Assembly: GCA_013176395.1 (NCBI GenBank)
Contig: JABMLP010000009.1
Coordinates: 1,612,001 to 1,676,000, forward strand
DNA length: 64,000 bases
DNA from: Venturia oleaginea
Lineage: Eukaryota > Ascomycota > Dothideomycetes > Venturiales > Venturiaceae
Direction of reading: 5' to 3'
Shown piece after piece: positions 42,292 through 53,739 of this stretch (its first letter is position 1; every line of letters begins with the position of its first letter). Both the position numbers and the translations under genes were made by a program. The notes below the pieces were generated by a model. That model had not been told where the DNA came from, searched no databases, and saw nothing but the letters and a program-made list of their open reading frames with translations.

Positions 42292-43393
42292 ATGAATATT
42301 CTGAGAGGAGCCGTCGATCGTCTGCGCGACACCTATGCCCCTGTCTCCCACACCTCGACCTTCAGAGCATCAGGACAAATCACACCGGAAGAGTTCCTAA
42401 CTGCTGGCGATTTCCTGGTATACAAGTTTCCCACTTGGTCGTGGTCTGATGCCTCGCCTACGTCGAAGCGCGTCAGCTATCTTCCACCAGGCAAGCAGTT
42501 CCTCGTCACCCGCGGCGTCCCCTGCCATCGCCGACTCAACGACCATTTCGCCGAACATGGAGCTCCAGAAGACCTGGTCAAGGATGCTCTAGGTGGCGAG
42601 GGCGGCAACGATGATGATGGCTGGCTACGCACTGGTGGCATGGCCTCAAGCCAAGAAGGCAAGATCCAGAATGTCCAGACTCTGGACGCGAGTGGAAACG
42701 TGGGCGAGATAGAGGTAGACGAAGAGATTCCAGACATGGAAGACGAAGATGATGACGAAGAGGCCATCATTCGGGATCCCGCGGGAACTGCTGCAGGCGA
42801 TACGTGAGTTTGTGTCCTCGGATGCCTACGTTCACTACTGACGCCGAAGCAGCTCCAAGCGATCATACACCCTCTACATTACATACACACCTTACTACCG
42901 CACTCCTCGACTATACTTATCGGGCTACCTGTCCGCGTCCGAACCCTTTCCGCCACAACTCATGATGGAGGACATCGCGGGCGATTACAAGGACAAAACC
43001 GTCACTCTGGAAGACTTTCCGTTCGTGGATTCAGGCCTGAAGATGGCATCAGTACATCCCTGCAAGCATGCTCATGTCATGAAAGTGCTGTTGGATCGCG
43101 CAGATGCTGCCCTGAAGCTACGAATGAGTAAGATAAAAGAGGGCAAAGTGAAGCCAGGCGAGGATGTCGCTGGAATGGAAGGCTTGGTAGAAGATGTGGA
43201 TAAGCTCAAGCTAACAAATGCACCTGCAGAGACCAAAAAAGATGGCGAAGAGTGGGAAGTCCTGCAAGAGCCTGGTCAGGGAGAGTCCGAAGATGACATC
43301 GCCATTCGGGTTGACCAGTATCTGGTGGTGTTCTTGAAGTTCATGGCCAGCGTCACGCCGACCATCGAACACGACTTCACGATGAGCACGTAG
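42292..43393 (+). CDS. ATG3: Autophagy E2-like conjugating enzyme Atg3
   Basis: Exons 42292-42803 and 42853-43393 give 350 aa. The N-terminal amphipathic helix ([18 protein letters not shown]) binds curved membrane. [20 protein letters not shown] starts the E2-like core, followed by a flexible acidic insert ([18 protein letters not shown]) that binds Atg7/Atg8. The catalytic Cys is in [13 protein letters not shown]. The C-terminus [26 protein letters not shown] is characteristic. Atg3 accepts Atg8 from Atg7 and transfers it to phosphatidylethanolamine on the growing phagophore. A second insert of about 60 Lys/Glu-rich residues lies just before RVDQYL. The intron is 49 nt, GTGAGT...GCAG. Confidence 0.97.
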
Positions 43394-44478
43394 GCACGAT
43401 TCCTTAGTCTTGGGAATAATTATGGACGGCGTTAGGTGATTGGTTTAGCAGGTGCTTTTAATAACATAGCGATGGTTAGATACGAAGATCGTGCCAACGG
43501 ACATAACATGAGACTCACGATGGATATTTGGCGTCCCCGGTAGGCACATTCGAACACTTCTACAACTTTGGTAGTAATTGATTACCTTTCAGCTTTCTGT
43601 GTCGACCTCGTCTGTTTTTATCCTCACCCGTGCCTCCAAGAGCGTGACCGTCCCTTAATCCTTCTCTCAGAAACATGACTCAAGTCGCGCCTACGCAAGG
43701 GCTGAGAAACTGACCCATTTCTTCACATCTATATTTTCACTTGTGGCCCTGACTCAGTACCTGCCGGCCTCCAATTACAATCTACGGCCGTAACCGCTTC
43801 CACCGAAATCGCGTGCCACGATATTGACACAGTGATGAATAGTGGTAATAGCACAGATCAAAACCACAGGATATGTTCCAACACTTCTTTTCTCACAAAA
43901 AGGGAGGCGGCGAGAGAGTGGAGTGAATATGACAGATAGCGTCTTCGTGATAAGACTGTGGTTGCTTTGGAGGCTGGATTTTGGCATATACTTTGACTCT
44001 ATATTCATTGCGTCACTTATTTTGGTTGTGTTTGATCATACTACAATTACTGTACCCTTTAGAAGTTTCCTTCTGCAGGGGTTTGATGAGAAATGGTGAG
44101 GTTATGCAGCGTCCCTAATTGACTTTTTGTTAGTGGCAAAGCGTAGCCCTCAATTCAAACTCCCGTCCTCTGACCTCCACTTTCGAACATGCTTGAAGGG
44201 GAAGAGGAAACTCCAATGTAGGCATTACATGGACGAATGGTTGTTCTGAATATTTCAATTTCTATACGCAACAATCCGGCCCCGAATGTCTATTTACAAG
44301 AATCATATCTGTTCGGTGCGTGCCTGCCTGCGACCAAAACCAGCCAAACGCCAGAAAAGGAAATTTATCCATCTCTATGACAACAGTCTACGGTATCCGA
44401 TCCTTTCCGTAGCTAACATGCTAAAATACTACCACACCAGATCCTTCATTCAAATCACCGTCCCGTCTTATGCTTTTT
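43394..44478. other. Intergenic, 3' flanks of ATG3 and the acyl-CoA oxidase gene
   Basis: The genes converge here. An 85-codon frame at 43842-44099 is hydrophobic at its end but has no support. Nothing else is seen. Confidence 0.4.
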
Positions 44479-46710
44479 CTACAACTTACTCTTGACGACA
44501 TGGCCCTTGATATCTGACTTGAACAAAACCTCGCTGTCGGGGTAGGGATCGACGGTGATGGAGTTCAATGGATTGTCCTCGGAAGCACGGTTGAACATGT
44601 CCTGATAAACGTTTCCGTCCTGCCGACCAAGCGATGAATCGAGTTGGAAATCGGGGAAATCCCATGCGTCGACTAAGCGAACAGCGTGTGGTCGGATTTC
44701 CTTGAGCAATCGCATAACCGCCGTCGAACGCGCCAACTGAATTTGGCGGACGGTGACAGCAGCGGACATGTAGAACTCGCTAGCCTCGGATTCGAGAGTG
44801 TGGAGAGCGTATAGGCGGAAGAGTTTCCACATTATGTCGAGGGTGGTTGGTTCCAATTCCGTCTTTGACTTCTCGGCGCTGAGGGTGTCGTAGAAGTTTT
44901 TGACGATGATGTATTGGGAGTGTGCCTTGCTAAGGTTATAGAAGTTGACGAGGAGGTCGTTCCATGGCTGCTTGAGCACATCGCGCTGGCGGTATGCATC
45001 GAAGGTGAGGTAAGAGGCGCGCCACGCGAAAGCCTGAACAAGCTCTTCGTCTGAACCTAGGACATCGAAGGCAGCACCGATGTCCACGCGGGATTGGTAG
45101 AACGACAGGATCCTGGTCGTATCGTTTGTAGGCTCCTCTCCTGCGACAACAGAGCGTGCTGATTTGAGGAGGTATTGGGCAACTTGTTGGGTCAACATGT
45201 AGTTGTCACCTTCCCAAGTGACGTTGGGGAGGTAATCTGCGTAGAAAGGTCCAATGCCGCTGAAGCTAGAGTAGCCATGACCACCGCATGCTTTCCGTGC
45301 CTGTTCGAGACCGTCTGCAGCCGTGGTCGAGGCCAAAGATTTGAGACCGCAAGATGTTGCGTGGAGATCAGCCATCATGGCTGTGGCCTTTTTAATTTCA
45401 TCCGGACTACTGGTCTCCGAGATTGCGTTCTGGCCATTCTGATACATCTCCATCATCAACTTTCCTGTGAAGTGAAGAGCAAAGGTTTGGGCGAGGAGAG
45501 TGAGCAGACGATAAGACACCATGGTGTAGTCTAGAACCTGCGTTTCACCGACGGCATCGGCGGCCGCATCTTTGTCTTGGAACTGACGTCGGACAGCGCA
45601 GTATCGGATGGCAATTGTGACACCACGAGCCAAGACACCACCGGATTGCCATACCTGGAATGATTGTTAGTCCTAGCATATAAATATCGGCTAGACTACT
45701 TACAATGACACTTCGGACCCAAGTCATAGTTCCGTACACTGCTGTTGCGGACTTCGGCTTGATGTACTTGTTCGTTTCTGGATCTACTCTCGAGTGTCTC
45801 GCCAACATGCTGATGTGTGGTATCTCAACATTGTTGAACAACAAGAAACCATTATCCATGGTGCTTCATCATGTCAGTATTTCAGAGAAGAAGAACTAGC
45901 TTAAACTCACTTGTAACCGAACTTGGGGCCGATGTCACCAACGTGGATGTTCTCCAAAGGCATGTGCGTCTTCATATCTCTAATCTGGACAACGAACGGA
46001 TGAGGTCCATGGTTTTCGCCACCGACAATCAACTGAGCCATGACGATCGCATGATTTGCGGTTCTTCCCAACGAACCTATCCACCATTTGGAAGCTGTGA
46101 GAGATGGAGAATGGAGAGTGAAGTTCTTCTTGTCCGGATTCCAGGTTGCTGTGGTCTCCAAGCCTCGAACATTAGAGCCATGACCGAGCTCAGTCTGTGC
46201 ATAACATCCGATAATGTCGTAGTTCATAGCTTTCATAAAGTACTTGGCTCCCTGAGCATCGCTGGATTGGTTGAAAAGAGTGAGCTGTTCACATTACGTG
46301 TCAGCAGTGATTCGAACGAAAGGGGCCAGGTCATTCCTTACCAGAAACATAGTGCCATGCAATCCATAGGGCATAGGCTCGCTGATCAAGTCGACAGCAA
46401 TATTGTGGTCCTCCAAACTCCATTCATGCTCAACAGCAAGCTGACGCAGCCTCTTTGCTCTCGCTAATGCTTTCTCGAATCTCTCCACGCGGCCGGCGAA
46501 GTAGTTGTTTGACTTGTCAAAGACCTTTTCCGACTCAAGAATCTTAAGAATGCGGCGCTTAGTATCGAGGAATTCCTGTTCGAACAGGTACGTCGTCAAT
46601 TTATCGACAGGGATGGTGGATTTGGCTCTCTCCATAGCCAGAAGTTCTGAGCCCTGGGTGCCCGCCGGCTTTAGAGACTTCACCCATGCTGGTGTAGGTT
46701 GTTTGACCAT
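44479..46710 (-). CDS. Peroxisomal acyl-CoA oxidase (POX1/AOX type)
   Basis: Minus-strand exons 46710-46342, 46284-45911, 45863-45704 and 45654-44479 give 692 aa, the usual family length. The FAD-binding acyl-CoA dehydrogenase fold shows CYAQTELGHGSNVRGLETTATW and GPHPFVVQIRD; the later KACGGHGYSSFSGIGPFYADYLPNVTWEGDNY segment includes the catalytic Glu. The C-terminus is VVKSKL, a perfect PTS1 peroxisomal import signal. It catalyses the first step of peroxisomal beta-oxidation, making trans-2-enoyl-CoA and hydrogen peroxide. The start at 46710 (MVKQPTPAWVKSLKPAG) is preferred to a longer ATG frame that begins 60 nt upstream and is not family-like. Confidence 0.96.
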
Positions 46711-47525
46711 GTTGCAATGTGTAGGTATGGAAAGGCTATTAAAAAATGTTTGCACAGGCAGAAAGGGCAAGCAGTTTCCCTATAAATATTTGGGACATGT
46801 ACCCTAGGCGAGATGACGAAAGCAGTATGGTGCGGTCCGAGTAAAGACATGTGATAACAGTGGTGGAACGTGATTGATTTGAGCCGCAGCCTGGAACCAG
46901 CTCACGTCGTGCTACAAGATCTACTACTACGTATCATAGAGCATCGGGAGTTAGGCAGGACCGAGATTGATTCAGGTACAGCATGTGAGTGCGAGCATCT
47001 ACCCGCCCTTCGATTCGTTCCGCGGGTCAAGCCGAGGTTCCTTTTCGACTGGCAAAGAAATGGACCGATTGGCGAAGCCTTGTAGATAGTAGGTCATACT
47101 CTCGGGAGCGCGTGCTAAGTTGATCAGCTGTACATAGTAAGCTTTCGCCAGAGTCTACATAAAATCGGTCTCGCGGTAGAGTGAGAGTCTCACGGTCAGC
47201 CTATCAGTGGCAAAGTCGCAAATGACCGAGTGGATATGTGCCAGGGTTTCATTATCAGATTCGTGTCGAGAGAGTGTCATTGTCTTGGGGCTTGGGCCTG
47301 TTATAGACAGATTCTACACGTGATAGTCAAGCACATGGAGCACACTTTTGGCAGGGATAGTGCCAGCTACCTTGAGGAAACTACTAGCAAAGTAAGAATG
47401 GCTTTGGATCAGTTGGAAGTACATGAGAGTTATAGCATTTTCTTAATACAATAAGCCATACAACAACTCTATTCCTTGGGGTATCTCTGTATATCTCTCA
47501 AAAATCGTGAGCGGATGGAGTCGCA
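46711..47525. other. Intergenic
   Basis: Promoter side of the acyl-CoA oxidase gene and 3' flank of the NFKBIL1-like gene. Short frames only; nothing recognised. Confidence 0.4.
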
Positions 47526-48473
47526 TCATTTCCTACTCTCTGCGTACAGCCTATCAATGACCTGAAATGCGACTGTGATGGTACGGACAGTCTCCTCATC
47601 AAGCTTGCTCGCCCCGAAGCGCTGTTGCATCTTGTCGGGATGCCATCTGACACGCTCAGCCTTTAGCACGCTTGCCCAATTGCTTTCACTAGGTGGAGCG
47701 TTGCGGAAAAAGTCTTCAAAGTCTTCTTTCGTGGCATTCTTCCAGCTTCCAGTCTCAGCAGGCCATGGGATGATGCCTCTTGATGCCTTTCCAGCTAGAA
47801 CGCCCTCCTCTTTACTCTTCATGCCAAGTGTCGCAGTGAACTTCTCCCATCCTGTGAGATATCGTTGCCATGCATCTTGCCATCTTTTCTTGACCCTCCT
47901 TTGCTCGCCATTCCTAAGACTCTTGGCAAGCTTATCCTCAAACGCTTTTCTTTCAGCTTCTCCCCTCCATGATGAGCCATTTTCAGCTTGTGCCTCTTCG
48001 TCCGTCTCCCTTTGTCTCTTGCGTTTCCGCTCCTCTTGCCTCTTCCGGCGCTCTTCGGCAAGATACTCGTGACTCTTCTCCCACATTTTGGCCCGTACAT
48101 GTTCTGCGTATTCCTCCTCGGTCATCTGCTCAAGTTCACCTTTCGGGCCAGGCCTGATGTTGGGGTACGTATGAATTGGCTGGCCGTATACGCCTTCCCA
48201 GTACGCGGCGCCTTCATCGTCGGCTAGGGCGTCAAATAGTGACTCTCGAAAGGCAGTATCTGGATCAATGTAATTGGCATGGTTTGGATCTGCGTAGAAG
48301 CTGTCGTCATAGGCAGATGGGTCGTCGTTCAATGGCTCGTGGTACGTCCTTTTACGCTTCTTACGCCGGCGCTCGCGATCCCTCGGGAGAGAAGCTGATC
48401 TTTCTCGCCGTTTTGACTTGAAGCGGAACTTTGAGGACCGTGCTTTGTCGTAGTCTGCCTCTCCGGAAGACAT
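47526..48473 (-). CDS. NFKBIL1-like protein with a J-domain-related C-terminus
   Basis: Single exon, 315 aa, starting MSSGEADYDKARSSKFRFKS. A basic RS-like N-terminus is followed by a block conserved in fungal homologues (FRESLFDALADDEGAAYWEGVYGQ). Next come a long charged helix (EEYAEHVRAKMWEKSHEYLAEERRKR) and a C-terminal module with VLKAERVRWHPDKMQQRFG. The HPD tripeptide and its surroundings resemble a J-domain, but the rest of that fold is incomplete. Human NFKBIL1 (IkBL) shares this end and is linked to mRNA processing; a splicing role here is inference, supported by the NSRP1-like neighbour that shares its promoter region. Confidence 0.78.
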   Translation of the reverse strand: MSSGEADYDKARSSKFRFKSKRRERSASLPRDRERRRKKRKRTYHEPLNDDPSAYDDSFYADPNHANYIDPDTAFRESLFDALADDEGAAYWEGVYGQPIHTYPNIRPGPKGELEQMTEEEYAEHVRAKMWEKSHEYLAEERRKRQEERKRKRQRETDEEAQAENGSSWRGEAERKAFEDKLAKSLRNGEQRRVKKRWQDAWQRYLTGWEKFTATLGMKSKEEGVLAGKASRGIIPWPAETGSWKNATKEDFEDFFRNAPPSESNWASVLKAERVRWHPDKMQQRFGASKLDEETVRTITVAFQVIDRLYAESRK

Positions 48474-48774
48474 TTGAAGAATGGCGCGGGTGGTGTGAAG
48501 GCAAGGTCGAAATTATGGTTGGATGAGCAAGAGCATTTGAGATGTCGTCAAGACATCGTCAAACTCTCTCGGTTTGGAAAGTTGTCTAGCACTCCGACGT
48601 ATGCATTTCAATGTATTTAGAAACTAGGTGCCTCTGCGGCAAGATAATTGCCAGTGGTGTTCGCTGCTGTTCATCACGTGTGCATGGCGTTTTTCGCAAA
48701 CTGATGTCGGTTCTTCGACCTTCAATTCTCCCTTCTCCACCTCGCACAATCGCAATTCCATACATGTCTACATC
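48474..48774. promoter_or_regulatory. Shared divergent promoter of the NFKBIL1-like and NSRP1-like genes
   Basis: 301 bp between two start codons facing apart. Pyrimidine-rich leader before 48775; no clear TATA box. Confidence 0.45.
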
Positions 48775-49902
48775 ATGGCCCTCAAATTTGGGCTGAACGC
48801 CAAAAAGGGCATTCAGCTACCCGGAAGACCTAGTACTTTGACTAAAAAGCCTGCACTGAGTCTTGACGACTCAGATGGCGAAGACTCGAAGGACACTGGC
48901 GAACCCATCGAATCATCTAAAGGAGCCAAGAACACAACGGGAAAGCCCTCACTAAAGGCCAGCAGCAAGAAAACATCTCCGTTTCGTGATTTGTCCTCAC
49001 AGAAGACCCATCTGAAGAATGCCAAGGATGCGCTCGAGTTAGATTCAACAATTTATGACTACGATGCTGCTTTCGATAAGATTCACGCCGCCGATGCCGC
49101 AAAAGTAGCGGCCAAGCAGGCTGAAGCAGAGAAACGAGAGCCAAAGTACATGAACAATATGCTTGCTTCTGCCGCAATCAAAAAGCAGGATCGTTTACGT
49201 GCCGACGACAAGAAGTTCCAACGGGAGCGAGAAGCCGAGGGCGATGAATTCGCTGACAAGGAGAAATTTGTCACGTCGGCATACAAGCAGCAGCAAGGGG
49301 AGGTTCGAAAGGCTGAGGCGGAGGAGAAATTAAGGCAGGAAAAAGAAGAGGAAAAGCGAAAGAAACTCGGTATGACAGGGTTCCATCGCACTTTACTGGA
49401 CGAACAGGACAAGCGGCATCGAGAAGCAATGGCGGCGACTGCAAAAGCTGAGAAGAATGGTCTTCCCATTGCTTCGATCGAGAAAGAGAAGACGGACATA
49501 GAGATCGCTACAGAAGCCAAAGCGAAGGGCACCGATGTTATCCTCAACGACGATGGCCAGATCGTGGACAAGCGTCAACTGCTCATAGCAGGTCTGAATA
49601 TCATGAAGAAGCCGAAACCTGCAGCTGCAGCACCAGCGACTTTACGTCTGGCAGCTCGACCATTGACATTCCAGGATAAGGGTTCTGATCCAAAGGCTAG
49701 GAGAGAACGAGAGACACGGATGATGGAGGCCCAAATTGAACAAAAAAGGAAAAGGGATGCAGACGAGGAAGCTGAAGAGCAGAAGAAACTTGAGCATGCC
49801 GCGAAGAGTCGGAAGACCGAGAGCGAGATTGGCAGCGCGAAGGAAAGATATTTGGCACGTAAGAAGGCTGCGGAAGAGGCTAAGAAAAATGGTGCATCAT
49901 GA
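48775..49902 (+). CDS. Nuclear speckle splicing regulatory protein 1-like (NSRP1/CCDC55 family)
   Basis: Single exon, 375 aa, starting MALKFGLNAKK. The family block YDYDAAFDKIHAADAAKV ... PKYMNNMLASAAIKKQDRL ... DEFADKEKFVTSAYKQQ is present in order. It is followed by a long Lys/Glu-rich coiled coil and FHRTLLDEQDKRH. The protein is hydrophilic, without membrane spans. Human NSRP1 regulates alternative splicing in speckles; the fungal role is inferred. The frame is open for 49 codons upstream of the chosen ATG, but MALKFGLN is the conserved start. Confidence 0.85.
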   Translation: MALKFGLNAKKGIQLPGRPSTLTKKPALSLDDSDGEDSKDTGEPIESSKGAKNTTGKPSLKASSKKTSPFRDLSSQKTHLKNAKDALELDSTIYDYDAAFDKIHAADAAKVAAKQAEAEKREPKYMNNMLASAAIKKQDRLRADDKKFQREREAEGDEFADKEKFVTSAYKQQQGEVRKAEAEEKLRQEKEEEKRKKLGMTGFHRTLLDEQDKRHREAMAATAKAEKNGLPIASIEKEKTDIEIATEAKAKGTDVILNDDGQIVDKRQLLIAGLNIMKKPKPAAAAPATLRLAARPLTFQDKGSDPKARRERETRMMEAQIEQKRKRDADEEAEEQKKLEHAAKSRKTESEIGSAKERYLARKKAAEEAKKNGAS

Positions 49903-50420
49903 AGTGGAGCTCAAGAACCCGTTCCAGATGCACATAGCCAGCCATTTCAGGATAAGCCCACAGGAAATCAGCTTCCACCGGCAGACGACTACGTTGGGAA
50001 TCTTGTCAGGAATCATCATCATTGATTGCATTTACTGGCTACCACCACTACTAACCTCAGAGCTGAGCGAACAATTTGGTATGCTACTACTTTCTCATTT
50101 TCATCTCCTTCTTCCTACTCCTCCAACGGGCAAGGGACGGCGCTGTATCCTTCCAATGACGCAACCGTATCAATATACTTGCCCAAAATCAATGAAGCTG
50201 CCTCAGTGCGCTTCGTGGCCAACTCATTACTTGCTCATCTCCTACTATGGTCTGCAGGTATCAGAATTAGCCGACATTCCTATTTCATTGTTCTTAAACA
50301 CCTTTGTCTATTACTAACCTTGGAAAAGACGCGCCTGAAAGCAGAATTTTCCTGTTGCGCGGGCAGATGTCGTCAATTTGAAGACTTCATCGTTTGTGTA
50401 TCGCCGGTCGACTCCATCGC
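49903..50420. other. Converging 3' flanks
   Basis: Between the NSRP1-like gene and the next minus-strand gene. No gene or RNA seen. Confidence 0.4.
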
Positions 50421-51791
50421 TCAATCAAATCGAAGTTGGCCCAGTCGCTGTATCGCCTCGTACAGACTATCCTCATCCTGCACTATCGATATTTGTCTAT
50501 TCCTCGAAGATGAACCGAAGCTCGAGAGGGCATTCGCCAACTCAGGGATATCGACTTTTGATCCCTCTTGATCTTCTTCCGAACAATCAAACGCGGTGAG
50601 CAGATAACGATGGAAGATCTGGTCATGTACCTCGCTCTCAGAACGGTTCTGAACAAATATTTTCGCCGCGAATTCGACGGCGTTAGCTTGGAGTAGATAC
50701 GCATCGCGCTGTGAGAATGTCCCCAGTTGGTTCTCTCGTTCAAATACCGCATTCCAAAACTGCGTTTCGATATTCATTGCTGTTCTCCCATGTTGCCAGC
50801 ATTCCTCCACCTTGCGCACGCGCTCTCGGACCCGAGCTTGACGGAGATTAAATACATCACCATTTTCAAAACTATAGGCTGAAAGACGGGCACCGATATA
50901 AGCATGACGCTGTAAATTCGTAATACCTTCTCGGTGCTGCCAATATTCCCAGGCTTGCGAATTGCAATCGGGAGGTCGTATCAGTAAAGGAGGGAATTGA
51001 GCGGCATTTTGGAGATCAAGTCCATTCTTACCAACGGGTTTCACTGCTTCTGGATTTGGCGTATGGTTGAAAGCCAACGCCTCCACCACTTCTGGTTTCA
51101 GTCCTGGTGCCAGGCCTGCATTGCTGTTCTGGCGAAAGTAACAGGATTCTGTAGAGTAAAGTCCAGGCGAGACACTTTGATTCTCATCCATACTCTGATT
51201 ATCCTCCATCTTTCTGACAGCCGCCATCGCAACACGATACTTTGACTTCAACTTCCACTCATGCTCGGGAAGCGAAAACCGTTCCCGCCGATACCTTGCA
51301 ATAGCGGCCCTCTCCTGTTCCGGCGTCACCGCTTCCTTATCACGGGCATAGAACTTCAAGGATGGTGTCGGAGTTCCACTCCATCTTTTCGACCGAGACG
51401 AAACTGATGATTGCTTTTGGTGGGGTAATTCTGTGGCTGGGAAATCGAACCCCGAGAAGTAAGGAGAGATGGGTGTATCATTTATCTCCTGTATGAGTGA
51501 CTGGATGAAATTTGCTGTGGTTGGGGAGACGATGTCCATGTCCAGGTCATCTCTGTTCAAAGACTGTTTTCGCAAGGGACGTTGGTAGGGTGAGATTGAG
51601 ATCATACTTTTTGGGCGCTTGCCGGAGAGGCTTCTGCGGAGTCGTTGGGGTCGGCGGAGGGCTCGGGGTGAAAGAGGAGATGTATCCGATTGTGAAGTGG
51701 TAGATGAGGATGCCGTGTTTGTTGTCGTGCTGCATGATAGCCGGCGCATCTGTTGTAACAGACTGTCAGGATCTGGTTCGTTCGGATTCAT
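50421..51791 (-). CDS. Fungal protein of unknown function (456 aa)
   Basis: Single minus-strand exon starting MNPNEPDPDSLLQQMRRLS. The N-terminal 170 residues are Ser/Arg/Pro-rich and probably disordered (LRRSLSGKRPKSMISISPYQ). A basic helical stretch follows (ERAAIARYRRERFSLPEHEWKLKSKYRVAMAAVRKM). The C-terminal 180 residues look ordered, with AWEYWQHREGITNLQRHAYIG, RVRERVRKVEECWQHGRTAMN and FSQRDAYLLQANAVEFAAKIF. I recognise no domain. No signal peptide or membrane span. Intact frame and sensible codon use support a real gene. Confidence 0.75.
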   Translation of the reverse strand: MNPNEPDPDSLLQQMRRLSCSTTTNTASSSTTSQSDTSPLSPRALRRPQRLRRSLSGKRPKSMISISPYQRPLRKQSLNRDDLDMDIVSPTTANFIQSLIQEINDTPISPYFSGFDFPATELPHQKQSSVSSRSKRWSGTPTPSLKFYARDKEAVTPEQERAAIARYRRERFSLPEHEWKLKSKYRVAMAAVRKMEDNQSMDENQSVSPGLYSTESCYFRQNSNAGLAPGLKPEVVEALAFNHTPNPEAVKPVGKNGLDLQNAAQFPPLLIRPPDCNSQAWEYWQHREGITNLQRHAYIGARLSAYSFENGDVFNLRQARVRERVRKVEECWQHGRTAMNIETQFWNAVFERENQLGTFSQRDAYLLQANAVEFAAKIFVQNRSESEVHDQIFHRYLLTAFDCSEEDQEGSKVDIPELANALSSFGSSSRNRQISIVQDEDSLYEAIQRLGQLRFD

Positions 51792-52563
51792 GCTTGTTTG
51801 TAGTGTTAAGTTGTATAGGGTAAGAAAAATTGGTGGTTGAAATAGTAGGAGTATGAGATACGGCAGGACGGGAATGTTGCTATTCTATGTGATGTATACC
51901 GCAAGCGGTGAAAACGATGTGGGGGGAAACTGGAGCCTTCCTTGCATGGATGGCACATGGTGCAGGATGTGCGTCACGGGGTGAGTTGGTCATTCGTTCC
52001 TTCCGTTGTCTCTGTCTGATTGGTGGTACATGGATTTCGGTGAAGCGCGGGACGAGGCTGATCATTTGACCAGCCTCCCTCCCAGCCTTCCGAAATGATT
52101 TGACTTGGGGTTATATATTGATAAAATATCTTGCATAGTAAGTTGCTTTTCTTTATTCTTCCAACCGAAAATGGAAAATAGGCATGTCGTTTCGCGAAGG
52201 CTTCTCAAGCGGCAATGAGGCTGAGACTTAGACTGCCCTCATTATCGATGACTCTTTCACAACACCCAACATCTCTGTCAGCTTCTCTCCAGTGCAATAT
52301 CTCATTCCATATCTCGTCTTTCTAATCGGTCAACCCGAGGAGAATTCTTATCGATATCACATAGCAAAAACTTCCCTGTCTGTCCTGTCCCACTTATTCC
52401 TTTCCTTAGAGCACACTGAGGCGAATGAAAACTGTTACTACTCAAACTTTTCTTGTCACAGATTTCCGCAATGAGTCACCTCGCCCGTCTCATCATCTCC
52501 GATCATCCCCCATCGTCCCTTGTAGTCCAAGTACGCATCCACTCTCTATCTTTCCATCAAATA
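51792..52563. other. Intergenic
   Basis: Upstream of the 456-aa protein gene and upstream of tRNA-His. Nothing recognised. Confidence 0.4.
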
Positions 52564-52652
52564 GGTATTGTGGTGCAGTGGTAGCACGTTACATTGTGGC
52601 TTCATTGAAACAATGTCTGTAAAGGTCCGCGGTTCGATCCCGTGCAGTGCCA
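52564..52652 (+). tRNA. tRNA-His (anticodon GTG), intron-containing
   Basis: Starts GGTATTGTGGTGCAGTGG and ends GGTTCGATCC...CAGTGCC plus discriminator A. The acceptor stem GGTATTG/CAGTGCC forms with two G-T pairs. The D-arm is GTGC-AGTGGTA-GCAC, the anticodon stem TTACA/TGTAA, and the T-arm CGCGG-TTCGATC-CCGTG. The loop reads T-T-G-T-G-G, giving anticodon GTG, followed by an intron of about 17 nt after position 37. Confidence 0.85.
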
Positions 52653-53136
52653 CTTGTTTTTGACATTTTTTGGATGGATGATTGTGGTGTTGAGTTTTCG
52701 GGCTGTTCTGAGAAATTCGCTTGAGAGCTGCGGACAGTATGAGATATATGATCGATTCAGCTTGAGAAGAGAAGAAAGAGAAGCTCTATTTCCTTCTTTC
52801 CTTTGAAGTTCTGTTTGGAAAATTTTGGGGGTTTTTGGGGCTGATTTATTACCCTTCGTTGGCTAGCCAGGGTTGATAGCAGAGGCTTGTATCATTATCC
52901 ATATTACCAAATTCATGGCGATTCATTCTCCGAGATTGCTAGAAAATTATCGACATCGATATGGAGTGAAAGGACCTCCAAGAGGAGAAATTCCTCGCCT
53001 TTAGACAGATACAAGAGCATCAAATTGCCAAAGGCTTGTCTTGATTGCTCATCACATCGTTCAAATTCTCAGGCTCGTTTATCCCGAAGGCAATTCAATT
53101 CCAGGCACCACTTCAACCCTCAATAAGTCCGACCTC
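52653..53136. other. Intergenic
   Basis: Downstream of tRNA-His, starting with a T-rich run (CTTGTTTTTGACATTTTTTG) suitable as an RNA polymerase III terminator. Otherwise nothing recognised. Confidence 0.5.
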
Positions 53137-53739
53137 TTAGTTGTAACTCCTCATCTCCCTCACTTCATCCGCCTTCCTCCACCCCACATTCTCAGCACTC
53201 GCCTGCTCCAACGCACTCCGCCCCTTCGCCGCTTTCCTCTCTGCTAGATGTCGACGCGCGATTTCAGCATTTGTTTTATCTTTCTTCATGCGCGCTTCTG
53301 CTGCTGCTACGCGGAGGGCTCGTTCCTGGGAGTGATTAGTTTCTTGTAATATGAAGGATTGAGTTGGCAATAGCCATAAAAGAGGTACACCAAACAATGT
53401 AAAGGATGTTGGAAAAGGAGAAGGACTTACATTATTCACCTTCCTCGCCAACTCGGGATGTTCCATAAACCGCTCCTCTCCGTCTCCCTCCATCCCCTGA
53501 TTTCCCTTTTCCGCAACACTATCTCCCTCATAATCCTCAAAAACAACCGTCTCTTTCTGCCTCGTTGTTCGATCACTCTTCTGCGAAGCTAATTGTTGCT
53601 GCCTCGCATTTCGCCCTGGAGTCTTGAAACGAGCGTTGTTCGGGTTATATCGATTATCGAGATGTACATTTCCAGGGAGTTTTATCTTCGCGAGGTAGAC
53701 CAACATGACGATTGCGATTGCGATGTAGACGAGTACCAT
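53137..53739 (-). CDS. Small single-pass membrane protein of unknown function
   Basis: Minus-strand exons 53739-53431 and 53325-53137 give 165 aa. The N-terminus MVLVYIAIAIVMLVYLAK is a signal anchor or uncleaved signal. The rest is hydrophilic: Asn/Arg/Gln-rich, then acidic (VVFEDYEGDSVAEKGNQG), then after the intron a charged helix (ERALRVAAAEARMKKDKTNA, RRHLAERKAAKGRSALEQAS). A GTAAGT donor and CTCCCAG acceptor bound a 105-nt intron, long for this window. I recognise no family; topology suggests an ER or plasma-membrane protein with a cytosolic or lumenal coiled tail. Confidence 0.7.
   Translation of the reverse strand: MVLVYIAIAIVMLVYLAKIKLPGNVHLDNRYNPNNARFKTPGRNARQQQLASQKSDRTTRQKETVVFEDYEGDSVAEKGNQGMEGDGEERFMEHPELARKVNNVSPSPFPTSFTLFGVPLLWLLPTQSFILQETNHSQERALRVAAAEARMKKDKTNAEIARRHLAERKAAKGRSALEQASAENVGWRKADEVREMRSYN

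Noticed and set aside
46711..46770. Longer start for the acyl-CoA oxidase (20 extra residues)
   Set aside because: The extension is not family-like and the ATG at 46710 gives the conserved N-terminus.
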